DNA of 64,000 nucleotides from Planctomycetaceae bacterium (GTDB lineage Bacteria; Planctomycetota; Phycisphaerae; UBA1845; UTPLA1), in NCBI GenBank assembly GCA_006969385.1, contig CP030884.1, positions 4,768,249-4,832,248 on the forward strand, in the 5' to 3' direction. Position numbers and translations under genes: made by a program. Below, one piece after another: positions 26,450-33,744 of the stretch; positions within the stretch are counted from its first letter, which is position 1, and each line of letters opens with the position of its first letter. Below the pieces are notes generated by a model. It was not told the origin of the DNA and ran no database searches. It saw only the letters and a program-made list of their open reading frames with translations.

Positions 26450-27148
26450 CTACCATTCCGTAATCAGCACGCGCGTGCCTGAACGCGTGGCATCAAACAC
26501 CTTGATGACATCATCGTTCTTCAACCGCACGCAGCCGTGCGAAGCCGGCGTACCGATCTTGTCTTCTTCGGGCGTTCCGTGGATGTAGATATAACGATCG
26601 TGAGAATCGATCCCGGGTCCACGGTTAATGCCGCGTTCCAAACCGCGGAGCCACATGATGCGCGTCAGCACCAAATCTTTCTCCGTGTCGTTTGCGGGCG
26701 TCCAGTTGTAGTTCTGATACTCGCGCGATACGAAGACGGCGCCCTTGGGCATGCCGTCACCGATGCGCTCGTCGATCGCGTGCCAGCCCAGCGGCGTCTT
26801 AAAGGAATTCTCCTGATTGCCCGTCCCCTTTTCGCCTGTCGAGCAAGGGTACACAAACTTCACGCGCCGCCCCTTGATGCCGATGAGTTGCTGCCGCTCG
26901 ACCGACACCCATAAACCCAGCCGATCGCCGACGCGTTCGCGCCAGCCGACCTCGCACAGTTTCGTTTCAATATCCTGCGGTAGCGTCGCCGCCGGCGCGA
27001 TCTGATGGTGCGGCTCCACATCGCCCGCCGAAGTTTGGCAACCGTGCAAGGCAAAAGGAACGAACATCATGGTCGACGTGAAAATAGCAACGCTGCGTGA
27101 TGTGAACGCGTGTGGAAAATTGGCCCGGCTACTTCGGATGTTTCGCAT
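26450..27148 (-). CDS. L,D-transpeptidase (YkuD), lipoprotein
   Basis: 232 aa. The N-terminus has a hydrophobic stretch ending in FALHGC, a likely lipidation Cys near residue 37. The YkuD catalytic core is complete: YIHGTPEEDKIGTPASHGCV with the His and the Cys nucleophile of the HXX(S/T)HGC motif, followed by RLKNDDVIKVFD. Such enzymes form 3-3 cross-links or attach proteins to peptidoglycan. It is convergent with the HupE-like gene. Confidence 0.93.
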   Translation of the reverse strand: MRNIRSSRANFPHAFTSRSVAIFTSTMMFVPFALHGCQTSAGDVEPHHQIAPAATLPQDIETKLCEVGWRERVGDRLGLWVSVERQQLIGIKGRRVKFVYPCSTGEKGTGNQENSFKTPLGWHAIDERIGDGMPKGAVFVSREYQNYNWTPANDTEKDLVLTRIMWLRGLERGINRGPGIDSHDRYIYIHGTPEEDKIGTPASHGCVRLKNDDVIKVFDATRSGTRVLITEW

Positions 27149-27437
27149 CTGACGCCTCCCTGCATGCAGATGGTTCTCGTTACTCCGGCGGGATTTTAGC
27201 CGAATGAGCGGTCTCGGTTCAAATGTCGGTACTGGTATCTATTGATTTCGATGACGGGAAGTATCGGCGCCCCTGCGGTGCGTACTCACTTTTCTCACCG
27301 GTGAGACGCCGATGCTTCCCGGCACGACACCACTATCCAAATGCCGGTGCGAGTCATCCCGAAATCGGGGCCGCGATCCGACGACCTCTTTCGGCTATCC
27401 TACCGGCGATCACCGCATTCACCCACCGGAGATATCC
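27149..27437. other. Divergent intergenic region with perfect palindrome
   Basis: 289 bp between the divergent L,D-transpeptidase and hydrolase genes; should carry both promoters. It holds a perfect 14-bp palindrome TCTCACCGGTGAGA at 27293-27306, which could be an operator for a dimeric regulator. Nothing else was recognised. Confidence 0.45.
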
Positions 27438-28388
27438 ATGAAAACTTGCTTCGCGTTCGCCATTCTGCTCATCCTTACGCCCGCGGCCCATGCCGAAACC
27501 ATACGTGCCCTGTTTTGGAATCTCGAATCGGGCGAGTCGAGCACGCCCTACCTGGCCGCACAGCTCGTCGAAAAGCCAAATATCGACCTTTGGGGGTTCT
27601 CCGAGGTTCAGGACGCAGAAGTTCTCGTCGCGTTTTGTCGGGCGTTTGAAAAAGCCAACCCGGGCGTTGAGTTCATGTGGCACATCTCGCGCGATGGTGG
27701 CGGCGACCGTCTCGGCATCATCTACCGCACCGACCGACTGCAGGCCGTGCCCTATCGCGGAAAGGCAACGGTCGAAGACTTGGGCGAGCACTTCTTCGAA
27801 GTCGACTCGGTCAAGGCGGGTCACGACGGCCTGCGGCCCGCGTTGGGCGTACAACTGCGCACGAAAACGCGCGGCGATTTCATCGTCTTGGTCAACCACT
27901 TCAAGTGTTGCGGTAACGGTCGCTCCCGTCGCGTCGGACAGGCGGCCGCGCTCAATAAATTCGCCGAACAGTCACCGGGCTTGCCGATCATTGCCGGCGG
28001 TGACTTCAACATTCCCATCAATCGCGAAGGCAAGAACGGCCCGGCCTTAGCCAAGCTGCGCGAGCGCTGGCACTATGTTCGACCTGCCGAGACCGTCGGC
28101 ACCCATCGCGGCGGCAGCATTCTCGACGCCGTGTTCATTCAAGGCCACGACAATCAGTGGTTTCCAACCGCCAGCATCCGGGCGCGCGCAGGTGACGCCG
28201 TCGCCAGCAGCAATCGCTTCGATGATGACCAGCAAAAGACCGACCACCGCCCGGTCTTGCTGATCCTCAGCGATCAACCCACGGCGCAAATCGAAGCGCT
28301 GCGTCGGCGGTTGGCCGAACTCGAGGCCGAAGCGGAGCGTGTGCGTGCTCAATTGAAGCAAATCGAAGCGCAAGCCAAAAGGAACTAG
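27438..28388 (+). CDS. Secreted endonuclease/exonuclease/phosphatase-family protein
   Basis: 316 aa, start MKTCFAFAILLILTPAAHA with GGAG upstream; cleavage after AHA gives an exported enzyme. EEP-fold motifs: ALFWNLESGES, GFSEVQDAEV (catalytic Glu), VNHFKCCGNGR, GGDFNIPIN (Asp-Asn) and DHRPVLL (catalytic Asp-His). This supports metal-dependent phosphodiester hydrolysis, perhaps of extracellular nucleic acid. The last ~40 residues form a charged coiled coil (ALRRRLAELEAEAERVRAQL), an uncommon addition that could mediate oligomerisation. Confidence 0.9.
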   Translation: MKTCFAFAILLILTPAAHAETIRALFWNLESGESSTPYLAAQLVEKPNIDLWGFSEVQDAEVLVAFCRAFEKANPGVEFMWHISRDGGGDRLGIIYRTDRLQAVPYRGKATVEDLGEHFFEVDSVKAGHDGLRPALGVQLRTKTRGDFIVLVNHFKCCGNGRSRRVGQAAALNKFAEQSPGLPIIAGGDFNIPINREGKNGPALAKLRERWHYVRPAETVGTHRGGSILDAVFIQGHDNQWFPTASIRARAGDAVASSNRFDDDQQKTDHRPVLLILSDQPTAQIEALRRRLAELEAEAERVRAQLKQIEAQAKRN

Positions 28389-28423
28389 CGGGCAATCGCG
28401 GCACAAATGCACACAATGTCGAG

Positions 28424-28900
28424 TTATTTCGCCGGCGGCCCGACCACTTGAAACTCCGCCAACCCTACCACTGTCAAAATCACAAAAAGACAAAAAGCTA
28501 ACAACGCCACGCCATACAGCGTAAGCATGGGCTCAACAATGCGCACGCGGCGACCCAAATGCCGCGAGAAACGTACGGAAATCACGCCGCAGACCCAGGC
28601 CCAGTGCAAAATCAGGTGCACGATCACCAATACCGCAAAGAAGGCGATCGAAAACGACTGCGCCAACTGCCACGAGCGATAGTCGTATCCCCACAGCGAC
28701 CAATTCGACGCATCCGCAGGCGCGGGGAACACAAACTGAATGATGCCGGTAATCGCCAACACCGCCATGAAGACAATAAGTAGCGCTAAGTCCAACCAAA
28801 AGTTGGTGTCGTTACGCGTCCAAGGCAACGGCCTGGGTTTATACAAGGGCTGGGCGGCCGGGTTGCTCTTGGAATCGTCGGTGAAGTCTGCCTTCATCAT
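28424..28900 (-). CDS. DUF4405-like cytochrome b-type membrane protein
   Basis: About 158 aa starting MMKADFTDDSKSN at 28900. Three to four membrane helices, with His residues in SFSIAFFAVLVIVHLILHWAWV that could bind haem b as in the DUF4405/FdnI-type family. A cytoplasmic Pro-rich head precedes helix 1 (NFWLDLALLIVFMAVLAITG). It is divergent from the cbb3 oxidase cluster 380 bases away and may pass electrons to it; that link is inference. Confidence 0.82.
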   Translation of the reverse strand: MMKADFTDDSKSNPAAQPLYKPRPLPWTRNDTNFWLDLALLIVFMAVLAITGIIQFVFPAPADASNWSLWGYDYRSWQLAQSFSIAFFAVLVIVHLILHWAWVCGVISVRFSRHLGRRVRIVEPMLTLYGVALLAFCLFVILTVVGLAEFQVVGPPAK

Positions 28901-29280
28901 ATTTCTTCTCTTCAGAGACACTTCTATCAAACGTTCAGGTCAGTCATCCGAACGCTTCAATTCGTACAGTAAGGGTGCGACATAAACATGCACGGGTGTT
29001 TCCGTTCCCTTTTTCACAAGGGAATATCGTGTTTCGTATTGGCTTGCAATCGACCCATGCAGCTCAGCAGGAATTTTGAAAGATCATGTCGATATGTTTC
29101 TGAGAGAAATTCCTCATCCTTGTGCAAATACCCCCGATTGTTCGAGAGACTTTTTTCAAAAGGTTTGGCGGAACAAGGCTTTACCTTCGATTCGACATCG
29201 ATATATTGTGACTCAATCCTGAGCGAAGTTTACCTTCTCTTAAAGGCATTATCGATCTGCAACCGCAGGAAACGATTGCA
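28901..29280. other. 380-bp intergenic region upstream of the oxidase cluster
   Basis: AT-richer than its surroundings; should hold the promoters of the divergent DUF4405 gene and of the respiratory cluster. It has one small hairpin (TTCCCTT / AAGGGAA) near 29006-29028. No clear FNR-type site was found. Confidence 0.5.
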
Positions 29281-29949
29281 ATGAACTCCAACGAAATCAA
29301 CGAGAAACTCACCGAACTCGAACGTTTGCGCGCCCAAGTGGCACAAATCGAAGGTGAGTTGGCGGCTGCCGGCCCCACTGCCCAATGGGTGCCGCAAGGC
29401 TTTTACACGACCTATCACATTTTGGCCGGCATGACGATCGGCCTGATGGCCGCCATGGTGAGCCTGACCGCCAATGTCATCGGCAGCGTGCTGTTCGATA
29501 AGTATCCGCTCGAGCTGATCAAGATCTATCTCACCTTTCCCATGGGTGAAGATGCGCTCTCGCTCGGTAGTGTCGGCGATTCGAAATATACAGGCTTCAT
29601 TCTCGCTGCCGGTTGCGGCCTCTATTTGGTCACCGGCATGTTCGGCGGCGTTCCATTCCATCTGATTCTCTCGCGATTCTTCGATCAATCGAGTTTCGCC
29701 GTGCGCTTTATTGTTGCCACGATCCTTGGCCTCGGCGTTTGGCTCGTAAATTTCTACGGCATCCTATCCTGGTTACAGCCCATGTTGATCGGCGGTAACT
29801 GGATTCTCGACATGGTGCCGTGGTACGTCGCGGTCTTCACGCATCTCGTGTTTGGCTGGGCCATGCTCGCGTTCAGCCAATGGGGCCGCTTCCAACCGCC
29901 GGATTACAGTCAACGCGGCGTCGCCGCAACGCCCGGCACGGCCGCTTAA
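29281..29949 (+). CDS. Membrane protein of the cbb3 oxidase cluster
   Basis: 222 aa. N-terminal coiled coil (about residues 3-30, EINEKLTELERLRAQVAQIE) and four membrane helices (GFYTTYHILAGMTIGLMAAM, FILAAGCGLYLVTGMFG, FIVATILGLGVWLVNFYGIL, WYVAVFTHLVFGWAMLAF). Unknown function. It is the first gene of the respiratory cluster, with the dihaem cytochrome 55 bases downstream. Confidence 0.85.
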   Translation: MNSNEINEKLTELERLRAQVAQIEGELAAAGPTAQWVPQGFYTTYHILAGMTIGLMAAMVSLTANVIGSVLFDKYPLELIKIYLTFPMGEDALSLGSVGDSKYTGFILAAGCGLYLVTGMFGGVPFHLILSRFFDQSSFAVRFIVATILGLGVWLVNFYGILSWLQPMLIGGNWILDMVPWYVAVFTHLVFGWAMLAFSQWGRFQPPDYSQRGVAATPGTAA

Positions 29950-30004
29950 TCATTTCGTTAACGTTCACGATCCCTTTGCATCACCAGAATCAGCAACTTG
30001 AATT

Positions 30005-31039
30005 ATGAATCGCTCGACACGCTCCAGCATCTTCATCACGACATCATTACTCTTCAGTGCGGTCGGTTGTTACGACCAGGCTGATGGTGAATTCGCACGC
30101 CTGAAGGACGACGGCAGCGACCGTTTGTTGCACACGCGCTTGGTCGCCGAAGGCAAGGTTGCGTATGAAACGCACTGCATCGGTTGCCATGGCGAAAATG
30201 GCGATGGCAACGGCAAGGCCGCCATCTTCCTCAACCCCAAGCCGCGTAACTTCAAGCTTGCCAACTACAAGTTCACGTCGGTGAAGTCGGGTCAATTGCC
30301 GCTCGACGAAGATATGAAACGCACCATTCGCCAAGGCCTGAAGGGCAACTCGATGCCGGCCTTTGGCCAACTATCCGACCATACGCTTGATGCATTGGTC
30401 GCATATCTCAAAACCTTCTCCCCCCGCTGGGAAGAAGCGGACGCGGGCCAACCGATTCCCGTCGTCGATGACGAATATCGATACGACGACGATCGCGTGG
30501 CCGCAATCAAGCGCGGCGAAGTGATTTACCATGCTTACGCATCTTGCTGGTCTTGCCACCCGGCCTATGTCGATGGCGAAACGATCAACCAATACCGTCG
30601 CGATCTGGGCTTCCCCGAGTTCATTGCTTTTCGGGATGACATGCATCTCGGCGTAGGTAAAGATAACGTTGAAGGCCAACTGATCTACCCGCCCGATTTC
30701 TTGCGCGACTATGTCCGTGCGGGTGCCGATGCCAAAACCCTCTATCGCTCCATCGCCGGTGGCATCAGCGGCACAGCCATGCCCACATGGGTCGGCTCGA
30801 TGGCCTACGAAAACGAAGATGGCGAAAAGGTCGTAAAGGAAGAAGACTTGTGGGCGATGGCGTATTACGTGGAAGAACTCATTCGCCAACGGCCCAAGAA
30901 ACTCGACGACCCCGTCGAGCCGCGCGATCGACCGCGCCCGATCTACCTGCACGGCGAACCGCCCAAGCAAGACACCTCGGACGACACCACGGCGGACGAC
31001 GCCGATGACAGCGAAGTGATCGACGACATCGAGTTTTAA
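30005..31039 (+). CDS. Dihaem cytochrome c lipoprotein
   Basis: 344 aa. The signal ends in FSAVGC, so the protein is probably a lipid-anchored periplasmic cytochrome. Two c-type haem sites, CIGCH near residue 58 and CWSCH near residue 180, each start a cytochrome c domain (first: GENGDGNGKAAIF; second ends with LWAMAYYVEEL). It occupies the place of CcoP, which is otherwise missing, and probably hands electrons to CcoO. The C-terminus is acidic and disordered. Confidence 0.92.
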   Translation: MNRSTRSSIFITTSLLFSAVGCYDQADGEFARLKDDGSDRLLHTRLVAEGKVAYETHCIGCHGENGDGNGKAAIFLNPKPRNFKLANYKFTSVKSGQLPLDEDMKRTIRQGLKGNSMPAFGQLSDHTLDALVAYLKTFSPRWEEADAGQPIPVVDDEYRYDDDRVAAIKRGEVIYHAYASCWSCHPAYVDGETINQYRRDLGFPEFIAFRDDMHLGVGKDNVEGQLIYPPDFLRDYVRAGADAKTLYRSIAGGISGTAMPTWVGSMAYENEDGEKVVKEEDLWAMAYYVEELIRQRPKKLDDPVEPRDRPRPIYLHGEPPKQDTSDDTTADDADDSEVIDDIEF

Positions 31040-31072
31040 TCTCAGATCAATCCCACGGGAAAGTTTTTCAGG

Positions 31073-32512
31073 ATGAACCAATCCCAATCATCTCAGAGCA
31101 ATGTACTCACGCCGGGCACGCTGGTAGACGAGAAAATCGTTCTCTACTACCTCAGTCTGTCGTTGACCTACCTCATCATCGCCATGTTGGCGGGCCTGCT
31201 CTATTCCTTGCAGTTCATACACATGTATCCGTTCGAGGGAATCGAGATTTTCTCCCCCGGGCGCTGGCGTTTCGTGCATACACAGGGCGTGGCGTATGGT
31301 TTTATCTCCAACGCCTTCCTTGGCGCGTTGCAATGGGTCGTACCCCGCTTAACGGGCCATCCCGTTGCCAGCCGCAAGCTCTCGTGGTTCATCCTGATTG
31401 CATGGCAGGTGATCGTGTTGGCCACCGTGGTAGGCGTTCTCACCGGCGAAGCGCAAGCGCTCGAATGGGGTGAAACGCCCGTCTGGATCGACCCCGTCGC
31501 GCTGCTCGGCTTGTTGCTGGTCGCGTATAACTTCCTGACACCAATCGTCAAGGTGAAAGGGCCGATGTACGTCACGCTCTGGTATTTCATCGCCGCGTTC
31601 GTCTGGACGCCGATGGTCTATGCCATGGGCAACTTCCTGCCGGAATACTTCATCGGCGGTTCGGCGGCCGGTGCCATCGGCGGTTTGTTCATTCACGACC
31701 TCGTCGGCTTGTTCGTCACACCCATCGGCTGGGGCTTGATGTATTACTTCGTACCGATTGCGCTGAAGAAACCGATCTGGAGTCACGGCCTCTCGCTGGT
31801 CGGCTTCTGGGGCTTGGCATTCTTCTATCCGCTCAACGGTATCCACCACTTTTTGTATAGCCCCATCCCAATGTTCCTGCAGTACGGTGCAATCATCTCG
31901 ACCATCGCCGTTGAATTGGTCGTCACCACCGTCATCATCAACTTCTTCGGTACGTTACGCGGGCGCGGTGATGCGCTGCGTACCAACATGCCGGTGCGCT
32001 GGTTCTATATCGGTATGGTGTTCTACTTCACTACGTGTTTGCAGTGTGCCTTCCATACCACACTCATGTTCCAACGCATCATTCACTTCACCGACTGGGT
32101 CGTGGGCCACGCCCACCTCGTCATGTACGGCGTGTTCGGCTTCTGGATCAACGGGGTGATGACCTATCTATTCCCGCGCTTGCTGCGTACCAACGGTTGG
32201 TATAAGCCGAGTTGGAACTCCTGGCACTTCTGGCTCAGCGGCATCGGCATGCTGGTCATGTTCTTCGACCTGATGTCGGCCGGTCTGATTCAGGGCTTCA
32301 TTTGGAAGGCTCTGGCACCGTGGAGCGATTCGATCACGGCCTCGATGCCATTCTGGAAGATCCGAACGGTGTCCGGCACCGCCATCATCATTGGCCAGCT
32401 ATTCTTCGTCGCCAACGTGATTATGACCTGGCGCAAGGCCGGCGAACTGGCCCCCAAGTCGTCGCCCTACGACCCGACGCCGTCGAATCAGTCGCAAGAG
32501 CAGTACACCTAA
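31073..32512 (+). CDS. ccoN: cbb3-type cytochrome c oxidase subunit I
   Basis: 479-aa catalytic subunit of the high-affinity terminal oxidase that reduces O2 to water in the inner membrane. Twelve or so helices. Metal ligands that can be matched to the family: His69 (low-spin haem b, in RFVHTQG), His208 (Cu-B), His258 and His259 (Cu-B, NGIHHFLY), Tyr252 six residues before them (the cross-linked Tyr), and His346 and His348 (haem b3 and haem b, VGHAHLVMYG). All are present, so the enzyme should be active. 34 bases after the cytochrome c gene and 19 before ccoO. Confidence 0.97.
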   Translation: MNQSQSSQSNVLTPGTLVDEKIVLYYLSLSLTYLIIAMLAGLLYSLQFIHMYPFEGIEIFSPGRWRFVHTQGVAYGFISNAFLGALQWVVPRLTGHPVASRKLSWFILIAWQVIVLATVVGVLTGEAQALEWGETPVWIDPVALLGLLLVAYNFLTPIVKVKGPMYVTLWYFIAAFVWTPMVYAMGNFLPEYFIGGSAAGAIGGLFIHDLVGLFVTPIGWGLMYYFVPIALKKPIWSHGLSLVGFWGLAFFYPLNGIHHFLYSPIPMFLQYGAIISTIAVELVVTTVIINFFGTLRGRGDALRTNMPVRWFYIGMVFYFTTCLQCAFHTTLMFQRIIHFTDWVVGHAHLVMYGVFGFWINGVMTYLFPRLLRTNGWYKPSWNSWHFWLSGIGMLVMFFDLMSAGLIQGFIWKALAPWSDSITASMPFWKIRTVSGTAIIIGQLFFVANVIMTWRKAGELAPKSSPYDPTPSNQSQEQYT

Positions 32513-32530
32513 CACGGAAGACCCGTAACG

Positions 32531-33220
32531 ATGTTTGAAAGTAAATCAGGTATTTTTCTCGTCGCCGGCTTCGGTTTCTTTATCCTCGCCTTCATCGTGA
32601 TGGCGCTGATACCGATCACGATTTATTCCGACGAGAAAGAACAAACGCTAGCGGAAATCGCCGCCGAAGGCATGACGCACGAGTTCGTCGACCTCGCCGA
32701 GCGCTATCCCGAACGCTTTAAAGAGTATTTCGGCGCGCCTACGGAAGATTCGTTCGCAACGGCTCTGCGCCGCGGCCACAAAATCTATGTCGGTGAAGGC
32801 TGCTGGCATTGTCATAGCCAATTCATTCGGCCCATCTCCAACGAAGAGCAACGATGGGGCCCGGTCTCTTACGCAAGTGAGTACCAAAACGAATTGCAGC
32901 GACCGGTACTATTCGGCACACGCCGCGTCGGCCCCGATTTGATTCGCGAAGCCGCCCGTCGCAGCAACGACTGGCACGTGGCACACTTCTACGAACCCAA
33001 GTGGGTGGTGCCTACCTCTGTGATGCCGTCGTACAAGTGGTTCTTCGACGAAGACGGCTACCCCAACCGCGATGGCATGTCTATCATTACGTACATCCAG
33101 TGGTTGGGCAGTTGGCAACCCGAATACCCCTACTGGGATGGTCGCGGCCCCACGCCCGCGATGGTGGCCGATGACGAGGCTGCCGATGATCGTCATGACG
33201 AGGAGGTAAGCACCTCATGA
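32531..33220 (+). CDS. ccoO: cbb3-type oxidase subunit II (monohaem cytochrome c)
   Basis: 229 aa. One N-terminal membrane helix (about residues 8-30, FLVAGFGFFILAFIVMALIP) followed by a periplasmic cytochrome c domain with a single haem site CWHCHSQFIRP near residue 90. Other conserved parts are FGTRRVGPDLIREAARRSNDWH and SVMPSYKWFF, with the axial Met. Passes electrons to CcoN. Overlaps the next gene by four bases. Confidence 0.96.
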   Translation: MFESKSGIFLVAGFGFFILAFIVMALIPITIYSDEKEQTLAEIAAEGMTHEFVDLAERYPERFKEYFGAPTEDSFATALRRGHKIYVGEGCWHCHSQFIRPISNEEQRWGPVSYASEYQNELQRPVLFGTRRVGPDLIREAARRSNDWHVAHFYEPKWVVPTSVMPSYKWFFDEDGYPNRDGMSIITYIQWLGSWQPEYPYWDGRGPTPAMVADDEAADDRHDEEVSTS

Positions 33221-33537
33221 AAACACCACCCTCATCACGCAGCAAGCGCTACACCGTGCTGGGCTTGGCCTTCCTGTTGTTGGCCCCCGGTGCCTACGGC
33301 TTTACCGAAAAGCTGGTGCAGTTCGTACGCACGCTCAATACCGATAACGAAGCCGGCTTCACGATCATTCCGATCTCGAATTACTTTCTGATCGCCGGCG
33401 GGATGGCCTGCATGCTGTTCTGGGCCATGTCCAACGGTATGTTTCGCGATATCGAAAAGCCCAAGTACACCATGCTGCAGCGCGAAGCCGAGTTGGATGG
33501 CGGCGCGTTAACCGAAGAGGAGCTCTACGATGCATGA
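33217..33537 (+). CDS. Small two-helix membrane protein of the oxidase cluster
   Basis: 106 aa. Two hydrophobic segments (YTVLGLAFLLLAPGAYGF and SNYFLIAGGMACMLFWAMS) and a soluble C-terminus (DIEKPKYTMLQREAEL). No family recognised. ATGA overlap with ccoO and an 8-base overlap with the next small gene show that it is part of the oxidase operon; it could be an assembly factor or small subunit. Confidence 0.83.
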   Translation: MKTPPSSRSKRYTVLGLAFLLLAPGAYGFTEKLVQFVRTLNTDNEAGFTIIPISNYFLIAGGMACMLFWAMSNGMFRDIEKPKYTMLQREAELDGGALTEEELYDA

Positions 33538-33700
33538 CGCCACCGAGCACACCACGCCGCAGCAGGAAAACTCGTTTCATACCTACGAAACCCACAGCAT
33601 CCCTTGGTACGTGCGCGCCATCTGGCTCGGCTTTTGGATCGGTGCCGTTTGGTATATCGCCGTGTTCGCCATTCCGATGGCCAAGGTCTTTTTCGAGTAA
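33530..33700 (+). CDS. Small single-helix protein, CcoQ/CcoP-N-like
   Basis: A 56-codon gene starting MHDATEHTTPQQENSFHTYE. GAGGAG stands seven bases before the ATG at 33530. After a polar head the protein reads SIPWYVRAIWLGFWIGAVWY, a single membrane helix ending in AKVFFE. The IPWW/Y-x-R-x-x-W-x-x-F-W pattern resembles the N-terminal anchor of CcoP and small cbb3-associated proteins. As there is no ccoP, this may be its residual anchor. Overlaps the upstream gene by eight bases. Confidence 0.75.
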   Translation: MHDATEHTTPQQENSFHTYETHSIPWYVRAIWLGFWIGAVWYIAVFAIPMAKVFFE

Positions 33701-33744
33701 GCCGCTGCCGGGCGTACGTGTCTCAACCGGTCGCGTGTTAAACT

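Noticed and set aside
28988..29284. 98-codon plus-strand frame in front of the oxidase cluster
   Set aside because: No ribosome site, Ser/Cys/Arg-rich unstructured composition, and it overlaps the start of the real membrane protein gene.
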